Shown here: piece after piece, positions 1 through 5,691 of the stretch
Layout of the letters: the number at the start of each line of letters is the position of its first letter
Position numbering within the stretch: position 1 is the first letter of the stretch
Origin: Gammaproteobacteria bacterium
GTDB taxonomy: Bacteria; Pseudomonadota; Gammaproteobacteria; Arenicellales; Poriferihabitantaceae
Length of the DNA stretch: 5,870 nt
Direction: 5' to 3'
NCBI GenBank assembly: GCA_009839585.1
Contig: VXPI01000416.1
Coordinates: 1 to 5,870, forward strand
The notes under the pieces: model-generated
Told to the model about the DNA's origin: nothing
The model's database searches: none
Seen by the model: only the letters and a program-made list of their open reading frames with translations
Program-made: the position numbers and the translations under genes

Positions 1-399
1 AAGCTGATCCTTGTTTTCCAGTTTATCGATTTTATTGATGACGAGCAGTACCGATTTACTGGTGCTGCAAACATCTTCCAGGGCTTTGCGTGAACCCTCG
101 TGCCACCCCTTGTGATCAATCATGAATAAAATCAAGTCAACATCCGACAGGCTATTCATTGCAGTTTTTCGAATGACGCGGTCAAGACCTCCTTTGGGGC
201 TAGGTTCAATGCCAGGAATATCTACGAAGGCAATTTGATAATTCTCGCCCGATACAATTCCGAGTATTCGGTGTCGTGTGGTTTGCGGACGTCTGGAAAT
301 TATCGAGATTTTCTGCCGCATCAGGGAATTCAGAAGCGTGGACTTGCCAACATTCGGAATCCCGGCCAGGGCGATATATCCAAACCTGTGATCAGACAT
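1..399 (-). CDS. era: GTPase Era, N-terminal 133 residues (3' end outside window)
   Basis: Era is a Ras-like GTPase that binds the 3' end of 16S rRNA and acts in 30S subunit maturation at the membrane-associated ribosome pool. Only the GTPase domain is in the window; the KH RNA-binding domain lies beyond base 1. Visible motifs: G1 P-loop GIPNVGKST (residues 13-21), G2 region QTTRHRILGI (39-48), G3 DIPG (60-63) and G4 NKID (122-125). The TTRHR stretch is diagnostic of Era among the TRAFAC GTPases. The ATG at 399-397 lies inside the last codons of rnc (8-base overlap). No Shine-Dalgarno site is visible before it, so translation is probably coupled to rnc. Oddity: G3 reads DIPG where Era normally has DTPG, and the P-loop has Ile where Arg is common. 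The frame is otherwise clean, so I expect a working gene. Confidence 0.96.
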   Translation of the reverse strand, partial: MSDHRFGYIALAGIPNVGKSTLLNSLMRQKISIISRRPQTTRHRILGIVSGENYQIAFVDIPGIEPSPKGGLDRVIRKTAMNSLSDVDLILFMIDHKGWHEGSRKALEDVCSTSKSVLLVINKIDKLENKDQL

Positions 400-1072
400 C
401 AGCAGAAGTCAATCGAAACAACACCTTCTCGGCAGCCGCCTTCTCCGCAAGCTTGCGGGTCCTATCGGATACAGTGGACTTGATTTTCGGGTTTTCAAGC
501 TTGCAGGTTACTGTGAACGTCGGGTTGTGGTCCTGGCCAACTGTACCTTCCAAAACATACTCGGGAAGCGGCAATGCTCTCTTCTGAAGGTACTCCTGAA
601 GTTGCGACTTGGGATCATTTTCCAGATTATCCGGGACAATCTCGTCCAGTTTTCTGGAATAAATATTGTTCAATACCCCAAATGCCGCATCAAACCCTCC
701 ATCCAGATAGACTGCTCCGATTACTGCCTCAAATGTGTCTGCCAGGACGGAATCAACTTGAAAGGCATTATTCTTCATGTCCGATTGCCCCAAAATGATG
801 TAGTCATCCAGTTTGAGTGCTTTTGCGATGATGGAAAGAGCCGCATTCTGAACCAGTGTGGTACGTAACCTCGACAACTGCCCCTCACCCAGTTGAGGAA
901 ATCGATGATACAGTTGATCGGCAATAAATACTCCCAGAACACTATCGCCCAGATACTCCAGACGTTCATTGTTCGGTTCTCCCCAACTGCGTCGGGTCAA
1001 GGCCGTCTGCAATAGGGCAGGCTCCTTGAACCTGTATTGCAAATGCCCGTGCAAATGTGAAATATCCCTCAT
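392..1072 (-). CDS. rnc: Ribonuclease III
   Basis: Double-strand-specific endoribonuclease that processes rRNA precursors and some mRNAs, working as a homodimer with Mg2+. At 226 residues it matches the usual bacterial length. The signature NERLEYLGDSVLG is at residues 35-47 and gives the conserved acidic residues E39 and D43. The second catalytic cluster, ADTFEAVIGAVYLDGG (111-126), supplies D112 and E115. A C-terminal double-stranded-RNA-binding domain spans about residues 153-222, starting with DPKSQLQEYLQ and ending with the Ala/Lys-rich helix EKAAAEKVL. The ATG at 1072 gives the normal N-terminus; no strong Shine-Dalgarno site precedes it. The stop at 392-394 overlaps the era start, the conserved rnc-era arrangement. 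In many proteobacteria lepB sits directly upstream; here the upstream region is a divergent promoter region instead. Confidence 0.98.
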   Translation of the reverse strand: MRDISHLHGHLQYRFKEPALLQTALTRRSWGEPNNERLEYLGDSVLGVFIADQLYHRFPQLGEGQLSRLRTTLVQNAALSIIAKALKLDDYIILGQSDMKNNAFQVDSVLADTFEAVIGAVYLDGGFDAAFGVLNNIYSRKLDEIVPDNLENDPKSQLQEYLQKRALPLPEYVLEGTVGQDHNPTFTVTCKLENPKIKSTVSDRTRKLAEKAAAEKVLFRLTSADV

Positions 1073-1155
1073 AAATCAGTTGTATTTCAAGATCATGTTA
1101 AATATGTGGTTCCATAAACGTAATATTCAAAATGCTCAAAATGTCATCCGCTAAT

Positions 1156-1185
1156 CATATACTCCAAACAACAGGATGCAGTCAA
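1156..1185 (-). promoter_or_regulatory. Candidate sigma70 promoter for rnc-era
   Basis: On the minus strand TTGACT (1185-1180) is followed after 18 bases by TATATG (1161-1156), close to the TTGACA/TATAAT consensus. It points at rnc and would leave a leader of roughly 75 bases before the start codon at 1072. It lies in the 206-base divergent region between rnc and the SRAP gene. This call rests on pattern alone; no transcript data are available. Confidence 0.5.
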
Positions 1186-1278
1186 AAAAATCACCCCGCA
1201 ATGACTCTTCTTTGAATTGGTCCAGCAGGGTTATACTTGTCATCATTGATCTCAGCATGAACTGGTTTTTCGATTTCC

Positions 1279-1956
1279 ATGTGTGGCCGATTCGCAAATC
1301 AAATTGACAAACCCGGTCCTTGGGAAGAAATGCTTGTCGATTGGCCTTTTGGCTGTGAAACCGGTTACAACATCGCTCCAAACGGCAACATTCCCGTACT
1401 GACCTATGACCGTCACAACAACAAGCCAGCGGGACAGGCAATGCGATGGGGGCTGGTGCCTTCATGGTCAAGAGAAATAAACCCGAAATTCTCTACCTTT
1501 AATGCAAGAATCGAAACACTGGCCGAAAAGCCCGCTTTCCGCACAGCCTGGAAACAATCAAGAACCTGCCTGATTCCTATCAAGGGATATTACGAATGGA
1601 AAAACGAAGATTCAGGAAAACAGCCCTACTTCGTTCATCTGGCAGTTGATGAACCGATCATGCTCGCTGGAATCTGGGACATCTGGCGACAGGACACCGG
1701 ACCGCTGTATTCGTGTAGCATCATTACCCGTTCGGCCATGGGGGACTTGGCCAAAATTCATTCGCGCATGCCCGTCAGAGTGAATCATGATCATGCCCTT
1801 GACTGGCTCAAAAAAGGCAGGGACTGGCTCCATATCATTTCGATGCTGCAGCATCCGGATGAATTCGACTCTTATCCGGTTAGCAGGCAGGTCAACCGGC
1901 CAACCAGTCAGGGACCGCATTTGATCAATCCAGGGGAAAATACCAGTGATAGCTAA
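1279..1956 (+). CDS. yedK: SRAP-domain abasic-site DNA-protein crosslinking protein (YedK/HMCES family)
   Basis: SRAP proteins recognise abasic sites in single-stranded DNA and form a thiazolidine crosslink through the N-terminal Cys, shielding the lesion during replication. The 225 residues match the family's normal length. All key positions are present: Cys2 directly after the initiator Met (MCGRF), the NARIE motif with N75, R77 and E79, the catalytic Glu in GYYEW (E106), and HSRMP with H161 (161-165). A late YPVS/VN motif is also present. The start is certain because Cys2 must become the N-terminus after Met removal and a stop codon (1258-1260) lies just upstream in frame. No good Shine-Dalgarno site precedes it. 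A TATACT box at 1232-1237 could be a -10 element, but the -35 is poor. I see no LexA operator, so SOS control is not supported here. The next gene follows closely and is probably co-transcribed. Confidence 0.95.
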   Translation: MCGRFANQIDKPGPWEEMLVDWPFGCETGYNIAPNGNIPVLTYDRHNNKPAGQAMRWGLVPSWSREINPKFSTFNARIETLAEKPAFRTAWKQSRTCLIPIKGYYEWKNEDSGKQPYFVHLAVDEPIMLAGIWDIWRQDTGPLYSCSIITRSAMGDLAKIHSRMPVRVNHDHALDWLKKGRDWLHIISMLQHPDEFDSYPVSRQVNRPTSQGPHLINPGENTSDS

Positions 1957-1998
1957 ACCGGACACTATTTTCAAGGTCCAGTACTATTTTTGCAGCCG

Positions 1999-2808
1999 AT
2001 GACCGTTAACCTGAATTCAGCCCAGGTTGGGGAGCCATCAAACCCTCCGGCAATTATCCTGCATGGACTGTTTGGCTCATCCAGCAACTGGCGGACAATC
2101 GCAACAAGACTCGCCTCTCGATTCCATGTCCTTTGTGTTGATCTTCGCAATCATGGAAAATCAGAATGGAGGGATTCGATGAGCTATCCGGATATGGCCG
2201 GAGACCTCGCTGCCTTCATCCAGGACAATCACCTGACGAACCCCCATTTGATTGGACACAGTATGGGAGGCAAGACCGTGATGGCCTACTTGCAACAGCA
2301 TCAACCTGAAGTTGGCAAATGCGTGATTGTTGACATCGCGCCAGTCGACTACTCCCATGATCATGATGATCTTATTGATGCACTGAAAAGGCTTGATCTC
2401 GAGAACATTCATTCAAGAAACGAAGCCGATCAAATGTTGGCGCTGGACCTTCCAAACCCGCCAATCAGACAGTTCCTGCTTCAAAACCTGATACGTGGTG
2501 AAAATGGATTTGCCTGGAGAGTCAACCTGGAAGCCATTACCAATAACCGAGACTTGCTGTTCGGCTATCCAGAAGGCCCTGTTTCTGACGCTGACATTCT
2601 TTTTGTTCGGGGTAGCAATTCAAGCTATATTCTTCCTGGACACTACAATCTGATTGAAGAACGGTTTCCAAACTCAATAATACAGACCATGGAGGGTGCC
2701 GGTCACTGGCTACACGCCGAAAAGCCCGGAGAATTAACCGAATGGCTGTTCGGGTTCCTTGACCGAAAATTACCAAGAATACATGACAGCGTGCAAGAGC
2801 AGGGATAG
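1999..2808 (+). CDS. ybfF: Alpha/beta-fold esterase, YbfF/ABHD11-like
   Basis: Predicted cytoplasmic serine hydrolase acting on acyl esters or thioesters; E. coli YbfF hydrolyses short- and medium-chain acyl esters, and the native substrate here is unknown. Visible features: the oxyanion-hole region LHGLFGSSSNW (21-31), the DLRNHGKS loop (48-55), the nucleophile elbow GHSMGG with Ser88 (86-91), a conserved DIAPVDY stretch before the cap domain, and the catalytic His in GHWLHAEKP (His about 236). No signal peptide or membrane segment is seen. I chose ATG at 1999 because the resulting N-terminus aligns with E. coli YbfF; an in-frame TTG at 1990 would add three residues. Neither has a convincing Shine-Dalgarno site, though AAGG at 1973-1976 lies upstream. 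The gene starts 42 bases after the SRAP gene with no terminator between, suggesting one transcript. No functional link to the SRAP protein is evident. Confidence 0.92.
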   Translation: MTVNLNSAQVGEPSNPPAIILHGLFGSSSNWRTIATRLASRFHVLCVDLRNHGKSEWRDSMSYPDMAGDLAAFIQDNHLTNPHLIGHSMGGKTVMAYLQQHQPEVGKCVIVDIAPVDYSHDHDDLIDALKRLDLENIHSRNEADQMLALDLPNPPIRQFLLQNLIRGENGFAWRVNLEAITNNRDLLFGYPEGPVSDADILFVRGSNSSYILPGHYNLIEERFPNSIIQTMEGAGHWLHAEKPGELTEWLFGFLDRKLPRIHDSVQEQG

Positions 2809-3242
2809 ACTTTGGGGATGTTGCAACAATTCGCATGGCATGTGCGGCGTTTCCTGGGGTTTACGGTGTGGGGCAGGGACCCGAGGTGATGTGGTCTTTT
2901 GACTCTCCGTGGGAATGATGGTGGACATCAACTGCGATAGTGACTACTTGGATTTCGGACCAGTTCAATTTATGAAAGTGCAAGCACACTAAAACTGTAG
3001 CGGCAATCAATATAGTTGGATATTGTACTCGCCACCGTGGTAAACAACGATTCATGCACGGTTCATGGGTGAGTCCATGTCAACCTCCGCAAGTATGGAA
3101 CCATCCTGCCGGAGTATCCTGTTTTGAATCAAGAAAAGAAATGGCAAATTGAAAAATGGATGCAATTGGAAATGACTTGTCTGGGAAATATTATACTGAG
3201 TGTGTATCTGTCTGTTTGGTGAGCAGAAGATTTTCATGATCC
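2809..3242. other. 434-base region without a recognisable gene
   Basis: This region lies between the end of the esterase gene and the end of the endonuclease gene, which converge on it. Short open frames of about 60 codons occur on the minus strand but none has a start signal or a protein pattern I recognise. No hairpin followed by a T-run was found, so I cannot name a terminator for either gene. It contains a candidate degenerate transposon end (2972-2999), a short inverted repeat CTCCG/CGGAG (3085-3114) and an A/T-rich stretch near 3185-3200. It may be the flank or eroded interior of a mobile insertion. Confidence 0.6.
2972..2999 (+). repeat. Candidate left terminal inverted repeat of an IS1595-type element (weak)
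   Basis: Read inward, this stretch begins ATGAAAGTGC and continues AGCACACTAAAACTGTA. It resembles the reverse complement of 5666-5691, which begins ATGAGGCACG and ends GGCACTAAAATGGTA. The shared core is ATGA...GCAC...TAAAA..GTA, but the alignment needs a gap of two bases and several mismatches. No 8-base target duplication was found beside it. I noticed it while searching the flanks of the transposase/restriction block, so chance similarity is a real possibility. Confidence 0.25.
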
Positions 3243-3854
3243 CTACGGAACAACGCCGATCAGAACAAGTGGCACCGCCGGAACACCCCTGCCTTGGCGA
3301 ATTACATTGAGAAGATCGCGCTCATAGTATGGAACCCCGCTTGACATTTCCCGCTCCAACTCCTTCATGGGCAGTATCTCAATGGCAACATCGATGATGT
3401 CGGAAACATAGAAACTCAAATGCTTCACAAACAGATCATGAGCAACGAAAGCATACTTTCCAAACTGGACTTCGACTGCTACCCGGTCTTTCACGAAGTC
3501 GGTTTGATTGTAGGACATGATCGGAGTATGCCCAGCCTTTTCGATAGCAATTTTCTGTTCTTTTTCGGGAAGATGGTAGATGCTTCGGAGAATCTCTTCC
3601 CTGTCCGTTACCCAGAAGGTGCTTCTCCGTTCACTCCACCCACAATCCTCAAACCCGGTCTTGTATGCCTTGTTCATATCGACCGGAGAATAGAACATCC
3701 TGTTTTGCGTCCTTATTTCGTAGGACATTTTGGTTTTACAGACCCTGGCATCAACTTGACGAATCACCGATTGCACTTCATCCCAGAGTCCGGGATTGTG
3801 GACAAGCAGATATTCTTCCCCGTTCAAATGGGAGTATTTGGCCTTGATTCGCAT
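3243..3854 (-). CDS. Type II restriction endonuclease, BglII-like
   Basis: Predicted homodimeric Type II endonuclease that cuts unmodified DNA at the site protected by the upstream methyltransferase. The 203-residue protein resembles BglII over three blocks. The first is an N-terminal helix region with NPGLWDEV (20-27; BglII has NPQLWKEI). The second is the catalytic block DFVKDRVAVEVQFGKYAF (119-136), where D119, E128 and Q130 have exactly the spacing of BglII D84, E93 and Q95. The third is a C-terminal YYE...VPAVPLVLIGV segment (176-201; BglII has YYE...VPIRLVGL). This E-x-Q variant of the usual PD-(D/E)XK site is characteristic of BglII and its relatives. The start is supported by GGGGAGG at 3868-3862, seven bases upstream, and the ATG directly abuts the methyltransferase stop. 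The frame is intact. The recognition sequence cannot be read from the protein; the BglII family suggests but does not prove a GATC-centred site. Confidence 0.85.
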   Translation of the reverse strand: MRIKAKYSHLNGEEYLLVHNPGLWDEVQSVIRQVDARVCKTKMSYEIRTQNRMFYSPVDMNKAYKTGFEDCGWSERRSTFWVTDREEILRSIYHLPEKEQKIAIEKAGHTPIMSYNQTDFVKDRVAVEVQFGKYAFVAHDLFVKHLSFYVSDIIDVAIEILPMKELEREMSSGVPYYERDLLNVIRQGRGVPAVPLVLIGVVP

Positions 3855-4682
3855 TTAATGGCCTCCCCGGGGCAAGTTTGGATCGTAGATTGGTTTGCCC
3901 ATCGGGCGGGTTGCCAACTCGCCTGCTTGAAGAGACTTGATTCGTTGCCTTGCAATGCGGACATATTCATGGACAACATCGCACCCGTAACCGGCTCTAT
4001 CATGCTTCAGAGCCGCAATAATGGTAGAACCAACTCCCATGTATGGATCAAATACTGCATCGCCTCTGTCTGTCATGGACAACACCAGACGCTCTACCAG
4101 TTCAACCGGAAACTGGCAGGGATGCTCGGTTTTTTCGGGGTGATTGCTTTTCACATTTGGAAACATCCATACATCACTCGGATTCTTTCCTTTTGGGTTT
4201 CCGGATATCTTTCCCGCATTAGGTCCCTTGAAATGTCGCTTGTTCGGATACTTGGATGGGACCCTGATCGGGTCAAGGTGCCAGGTGTAGTCATCGCCTT
4301 TTGTCCACCAGTTAATCGTTTCGTATCGCCCGGAAAGTCGTCGCGAGCAGTGCAAGCCGTGACCAAAATGCCAGATGATACGGTTACGAAGTTTCAAGCC
4401 ATGATCAAGAAAAACCGGATACAGCAAGGCATCAAGAGGTGCTATGGATCCGTTGTCAACATAATTCCCAACCTGCCAGCAAAGCGACCCTTGAGGATGC
4501 AGAAGTCGGACGCATTCCGCAATCACTGCCTTCTGGGATTCAAGGTAGGCATCCAAGGGGCAACGGGACTCGTACTGTTTTCCAAGATTGTAGGGTGGTG
4601 AAGTAATAATTAACTTAAACATTCCATCTTTCAATTTCGTCATGTATGCGAGATTGTCAGATGCTGTCACTTCAAAATTCAT
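3855..4682 (-). CDS. Type II DNA methyltransferase, beta class (N4-cytosine or N6-adenine)
   Basis: Transfers a methyl group from S-adenosylmethionine to the exocyclic amino group of a base in the restriction site, protecting host DNA from the partner endonuclease. In the 275 residues, catalytic motif IV TSPPYN is at 27-32. A middle region (about 130-180) is the likely target-recognition part and includes GNPKGKNPSDVW (161-172). Then comes HPCQFP (187-192, motif X region) and the AdoMet-binding motif I DPYMGVGST (212-220). The order IV, target region, X, I defines the beta class. SPPY is common in N4-cytosine enzymes but also occurs in N6-adenine enzymes, so the modified base is open. The ATG overlaps the transposase stop as ATGA, and GGAGA at 4693-4689 gives a good ribosome binding site. 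The stop abuts the endonuclease start. No frame damage is seen. No controller (C) protein gene lies nearby. Confidence 0.94.
   Translation of the reverse strand: MNFEVTASDNLAYMTKLKDGMFKLIITSPPYNLGKQYESRCPLDAYLESQKAVIAECVRLLHPQGSLCWQVGNYVDNGSIAPLDALLYPVFLDHGLKLRNRIIWHFGHGLHCSRRLSGRYETINWWTKGDDYTWHLDPIRVPSKYPNKRHFKGPNAGKISGNPKGKNPSDVWMFPNVKSNHPEKTEHPCQFPVELVERLVLSMTDRGDAVFDPYMGVGSTIIAALKHDRAGYGCDVVHEYVRIARQRIKSLQAGELATRPMGKPIYDPNLPRGGH
3862..3868 (-). promoter_or_regulatory. Ribosome binding site of the endonuclease gene
   Basis: GGGGAGG on the minus strand, seven bases before the endonuclease ATG (3854), is formed by the codons for Arg-Gly-Gly at the end of the methyltransferase. This and the abutting TAA-ATG junction suggest that endonuclease translation is coupled to methyltransferase translation. 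Confidence 0.75.
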
Positions 4683-4688
4683 GAGGAT

Positions 4689-4693
4689 TCTCC
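4689..4693 (-). promoter_or_regulatory. Ribosome binding site of the methyltransferase gene
   Basis: GGAGA on the minus strand, six bases before the ATG at 4682. It lies within the final codons of the transposase fragment (Ile-Gly-Glu), so the methyltransferase start signal is built into the transposase tail. Confidence 0.7.
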
Positions 4694-5517
4694 AATGAAG
4701 TACAAGTGAAGACCGTTGCCCACCGTGAGCCGCTTGCGGAGAAGGTTACGACCGAAAAATCGGACAACTGCGACCCTCATCTGCGCAAGCGAGTATAGAT
4801 CACGGATGTTGTGCTTTCCGACAGACTCATGGACATAGCGGTTCAAATGCTTCGATCTGACCATCTGGAAGGTCCCTTTGTACTCCCTTTTCAGCATCAA
4901 CAAGAAGGACTCGACTCCGTTGTTATGCAGCAGAATCCTGACATATTCGCTGACCGGGTGTTTTCCAGATTCATGGTCAAAGAGCAGAGATTCATCTACA
5001 ACTGGATCATCGGTATGGACCGTTGCATCTTGATACACATTATGGGCAATGAACGGGTGCAGAGTTGCCTTGTCAGTAGCATCAATCCTTACCCTTGCTT
5101 CGTTAGTATCCCAATCCTTGATGCCGATAACTGCAGTCTTGTCGACAGTACCTCTTCCGCTTCCTTCCAGATCCTTGAGTTTCCTGTAGTAGCTCATGCT
5201 AGAGCGTTTACCGCCCATAAAGGTTTCTTCAACCTCGACGGGGCTGTCAAATTCAAAATCGTCGTCGGAATCACTCATCCATGCTTCACGGATACGATTA
5301 AGCATGAACCACGCCGTAAGGCTGGGAAACCTTTATATCCCTATGCAACTTCATGCTGGAAACCGATTTGAGGGAAGTGAAGCAGAGGTAAATGGCAATG
5401 CACCATTTCTGCAAGGGGACATTCGACTTCTGGAGAGGGATACCTGTCCTGACCGAAAAACAGGATCGGCAATCGGAGCACTAGTAAGGCATCGGTTTGC
5501 CGCCCTTGACGGGTCTG

Positions 5518-5534
5518 GTGCGGGTGCCCCGCAC
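5518..5534. repeat. Perfect 7-bp inverted repeat at the transposase frameshift
   Basis: GTGCGGG (5518-5524), loop TGC (5525-5527) and CCCGCAC (5528-5534) can form a GC-rich hairpin. It sits in the zinc-ribbon codons of the transposase remnant, and the base missing from the reading frame falls in its loop. There is no T-run, so it is not a typical terminator. Confidence 0.7.
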
Positions 5535-5642
5535 TAGCCACGGAAGCTACTCTCTTCCCACACAACATTTTCAAACCAACTGGTAGCGGCATCGTTATTG
5601 GGAAACATGTTGAACATGTCGGTCAGGGTAATGTCCTCTCGG

Positions 5643-5690
5643 TAGTGCTTGCCTAGTGCCTCGTGTACCATTTTAGTGCCTCGTGCCTCA
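5643..5690. repeat. Cluster of short direct repeats at the transposase start
   Basis: TAGTGCCTCGTG occurs exactly at 5654-5665 and again at 5674-5685, a 20-base offset. The core TAGTGC also occurs at 5643-5648, and TGCCTC recurs at 5684-5689. The cluster spans the likely transposase start codon (5671-5669) and the candidate element end. It could be a transposase binding site array or a local duplication. Confidence 0.6.
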
Positions 5691-5691
5691 T
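5666..5691 (-). repeat. Candidate right terminal inverted repeat of an IS1595-type element (weak)
   Basis: Read inward on the minus strand it begins ATGAGGCACG and ends GGCACTAAAATGGTA, resembling plus-strand 2972-2999. It would place the element end about 20 bases before the transposase start codon and even touch it, which is tighter than usual for the family; this counts against the call or implies a deletion. Confidence 0.25.

Larger units (their letters stand above)
4679..5671 (-). pseudogene. IS1595-family (ISXO2-like) transposase, broken by frameshifts and stops
   Basis: A DDE-type transposase that once moved an IS1595-type element. It can be followed in pieces. Bases 5671-5534 give the N-terminus with KHYRE, TLTDMFNMFP and WFENVVW, ending at TAG (5536-5534). 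Bases about 5525-5319, in a second frame, give a TAG (5483-5481), then CSDCRSCFSVRTG, PLQKW and SSMKLHRD. Bases about 5317-4679, back in the first frame, give TAWFML, NRIREAW and the ISXO2-like catalytic core with DHES, SEYV, HNNGVES, KHLNRYV and KHNIRD. One base is missing near 5525 and one is extra at 5318-5319, so the changes compensate, and the repaired length (about 330 residues) is normal for the family. The first zinc-ribbon cysteine pair is damaged. The first catalytic Asp, normally in a VDET context, is Glu (VEVEET). It cannot make an active transposase. Its stop overlaps the methyltransferase start. Confidence 0.92.
2972..5691 (-). mobile_element. Possible decayed IS1595-type transposon carrying a restriction-modification passenger
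   Basis: Within this span a broken IS1595/ISXO2 transposase is followed in the same direction, with no gap, by a methyltransferase and an endonuclease. IS1595-family elements with passenger genes between the transposase and the distal end are known, so the layout has precedent. The boundaries given are those of the weak candidate inverted ends and are uncertain; no target-site duplication was seen. The alternative is that an IS1595 copy merely landed upstream of a resident restriction system and its own distal end was lost. Confidence 0.35.

Noticed and set aside
1200..1278. A LexA/SOS operator upstream of the SRAP gene.
   Set aside because: No CTGT-N8-ACAG-like site is present on either strand.
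1151..1471. A 106-codon minus-strand frame over the start of the SRAP gene.
   Set aside because: It is a shadow of the SRAP coding region and the divergent promoter region, with no protein-family pattern.
2809..2900. A rho-independent terminator after the esterase gene.
   Set aside because: Small palindromes such as GTTGCAAC occur, but none has a stable stem followed by a T-run.
3166..3197. Promoter-like A/T-rich boxes (TATACT on plus, TATAAT on minus) downstream of the endonuclease gene.
   Set aside because: Neither has a reasonable -35 hexamer at normal spacing, and neither points to a recognisable gene.
3420..4601. A 393-codon open frame on the plus strand.
   Set aside because: It lies antisense to the methyltransferase and endonuclease, spans both, and shows no recognisable protein pattern; the minus-strand genes carry the conserved motifs and ribosome binding sites.
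5318..5536. Programmed ribosomal frameshifting in the transposase, as in the related IS1.
   Set aside because: There are two shifts in opposite directions, no clear slippery heptamer, and in-frame stops within both frames, so decay explains it better.
5481..5536. Recoding of TAG as a sense codon.
   Set aside because: The esterase gene (TAG at 2806-2808) and the endonuclease gene (TAG at 3245-3243) both end at TAG at the expected protein length, so TAG is a normal stop here.
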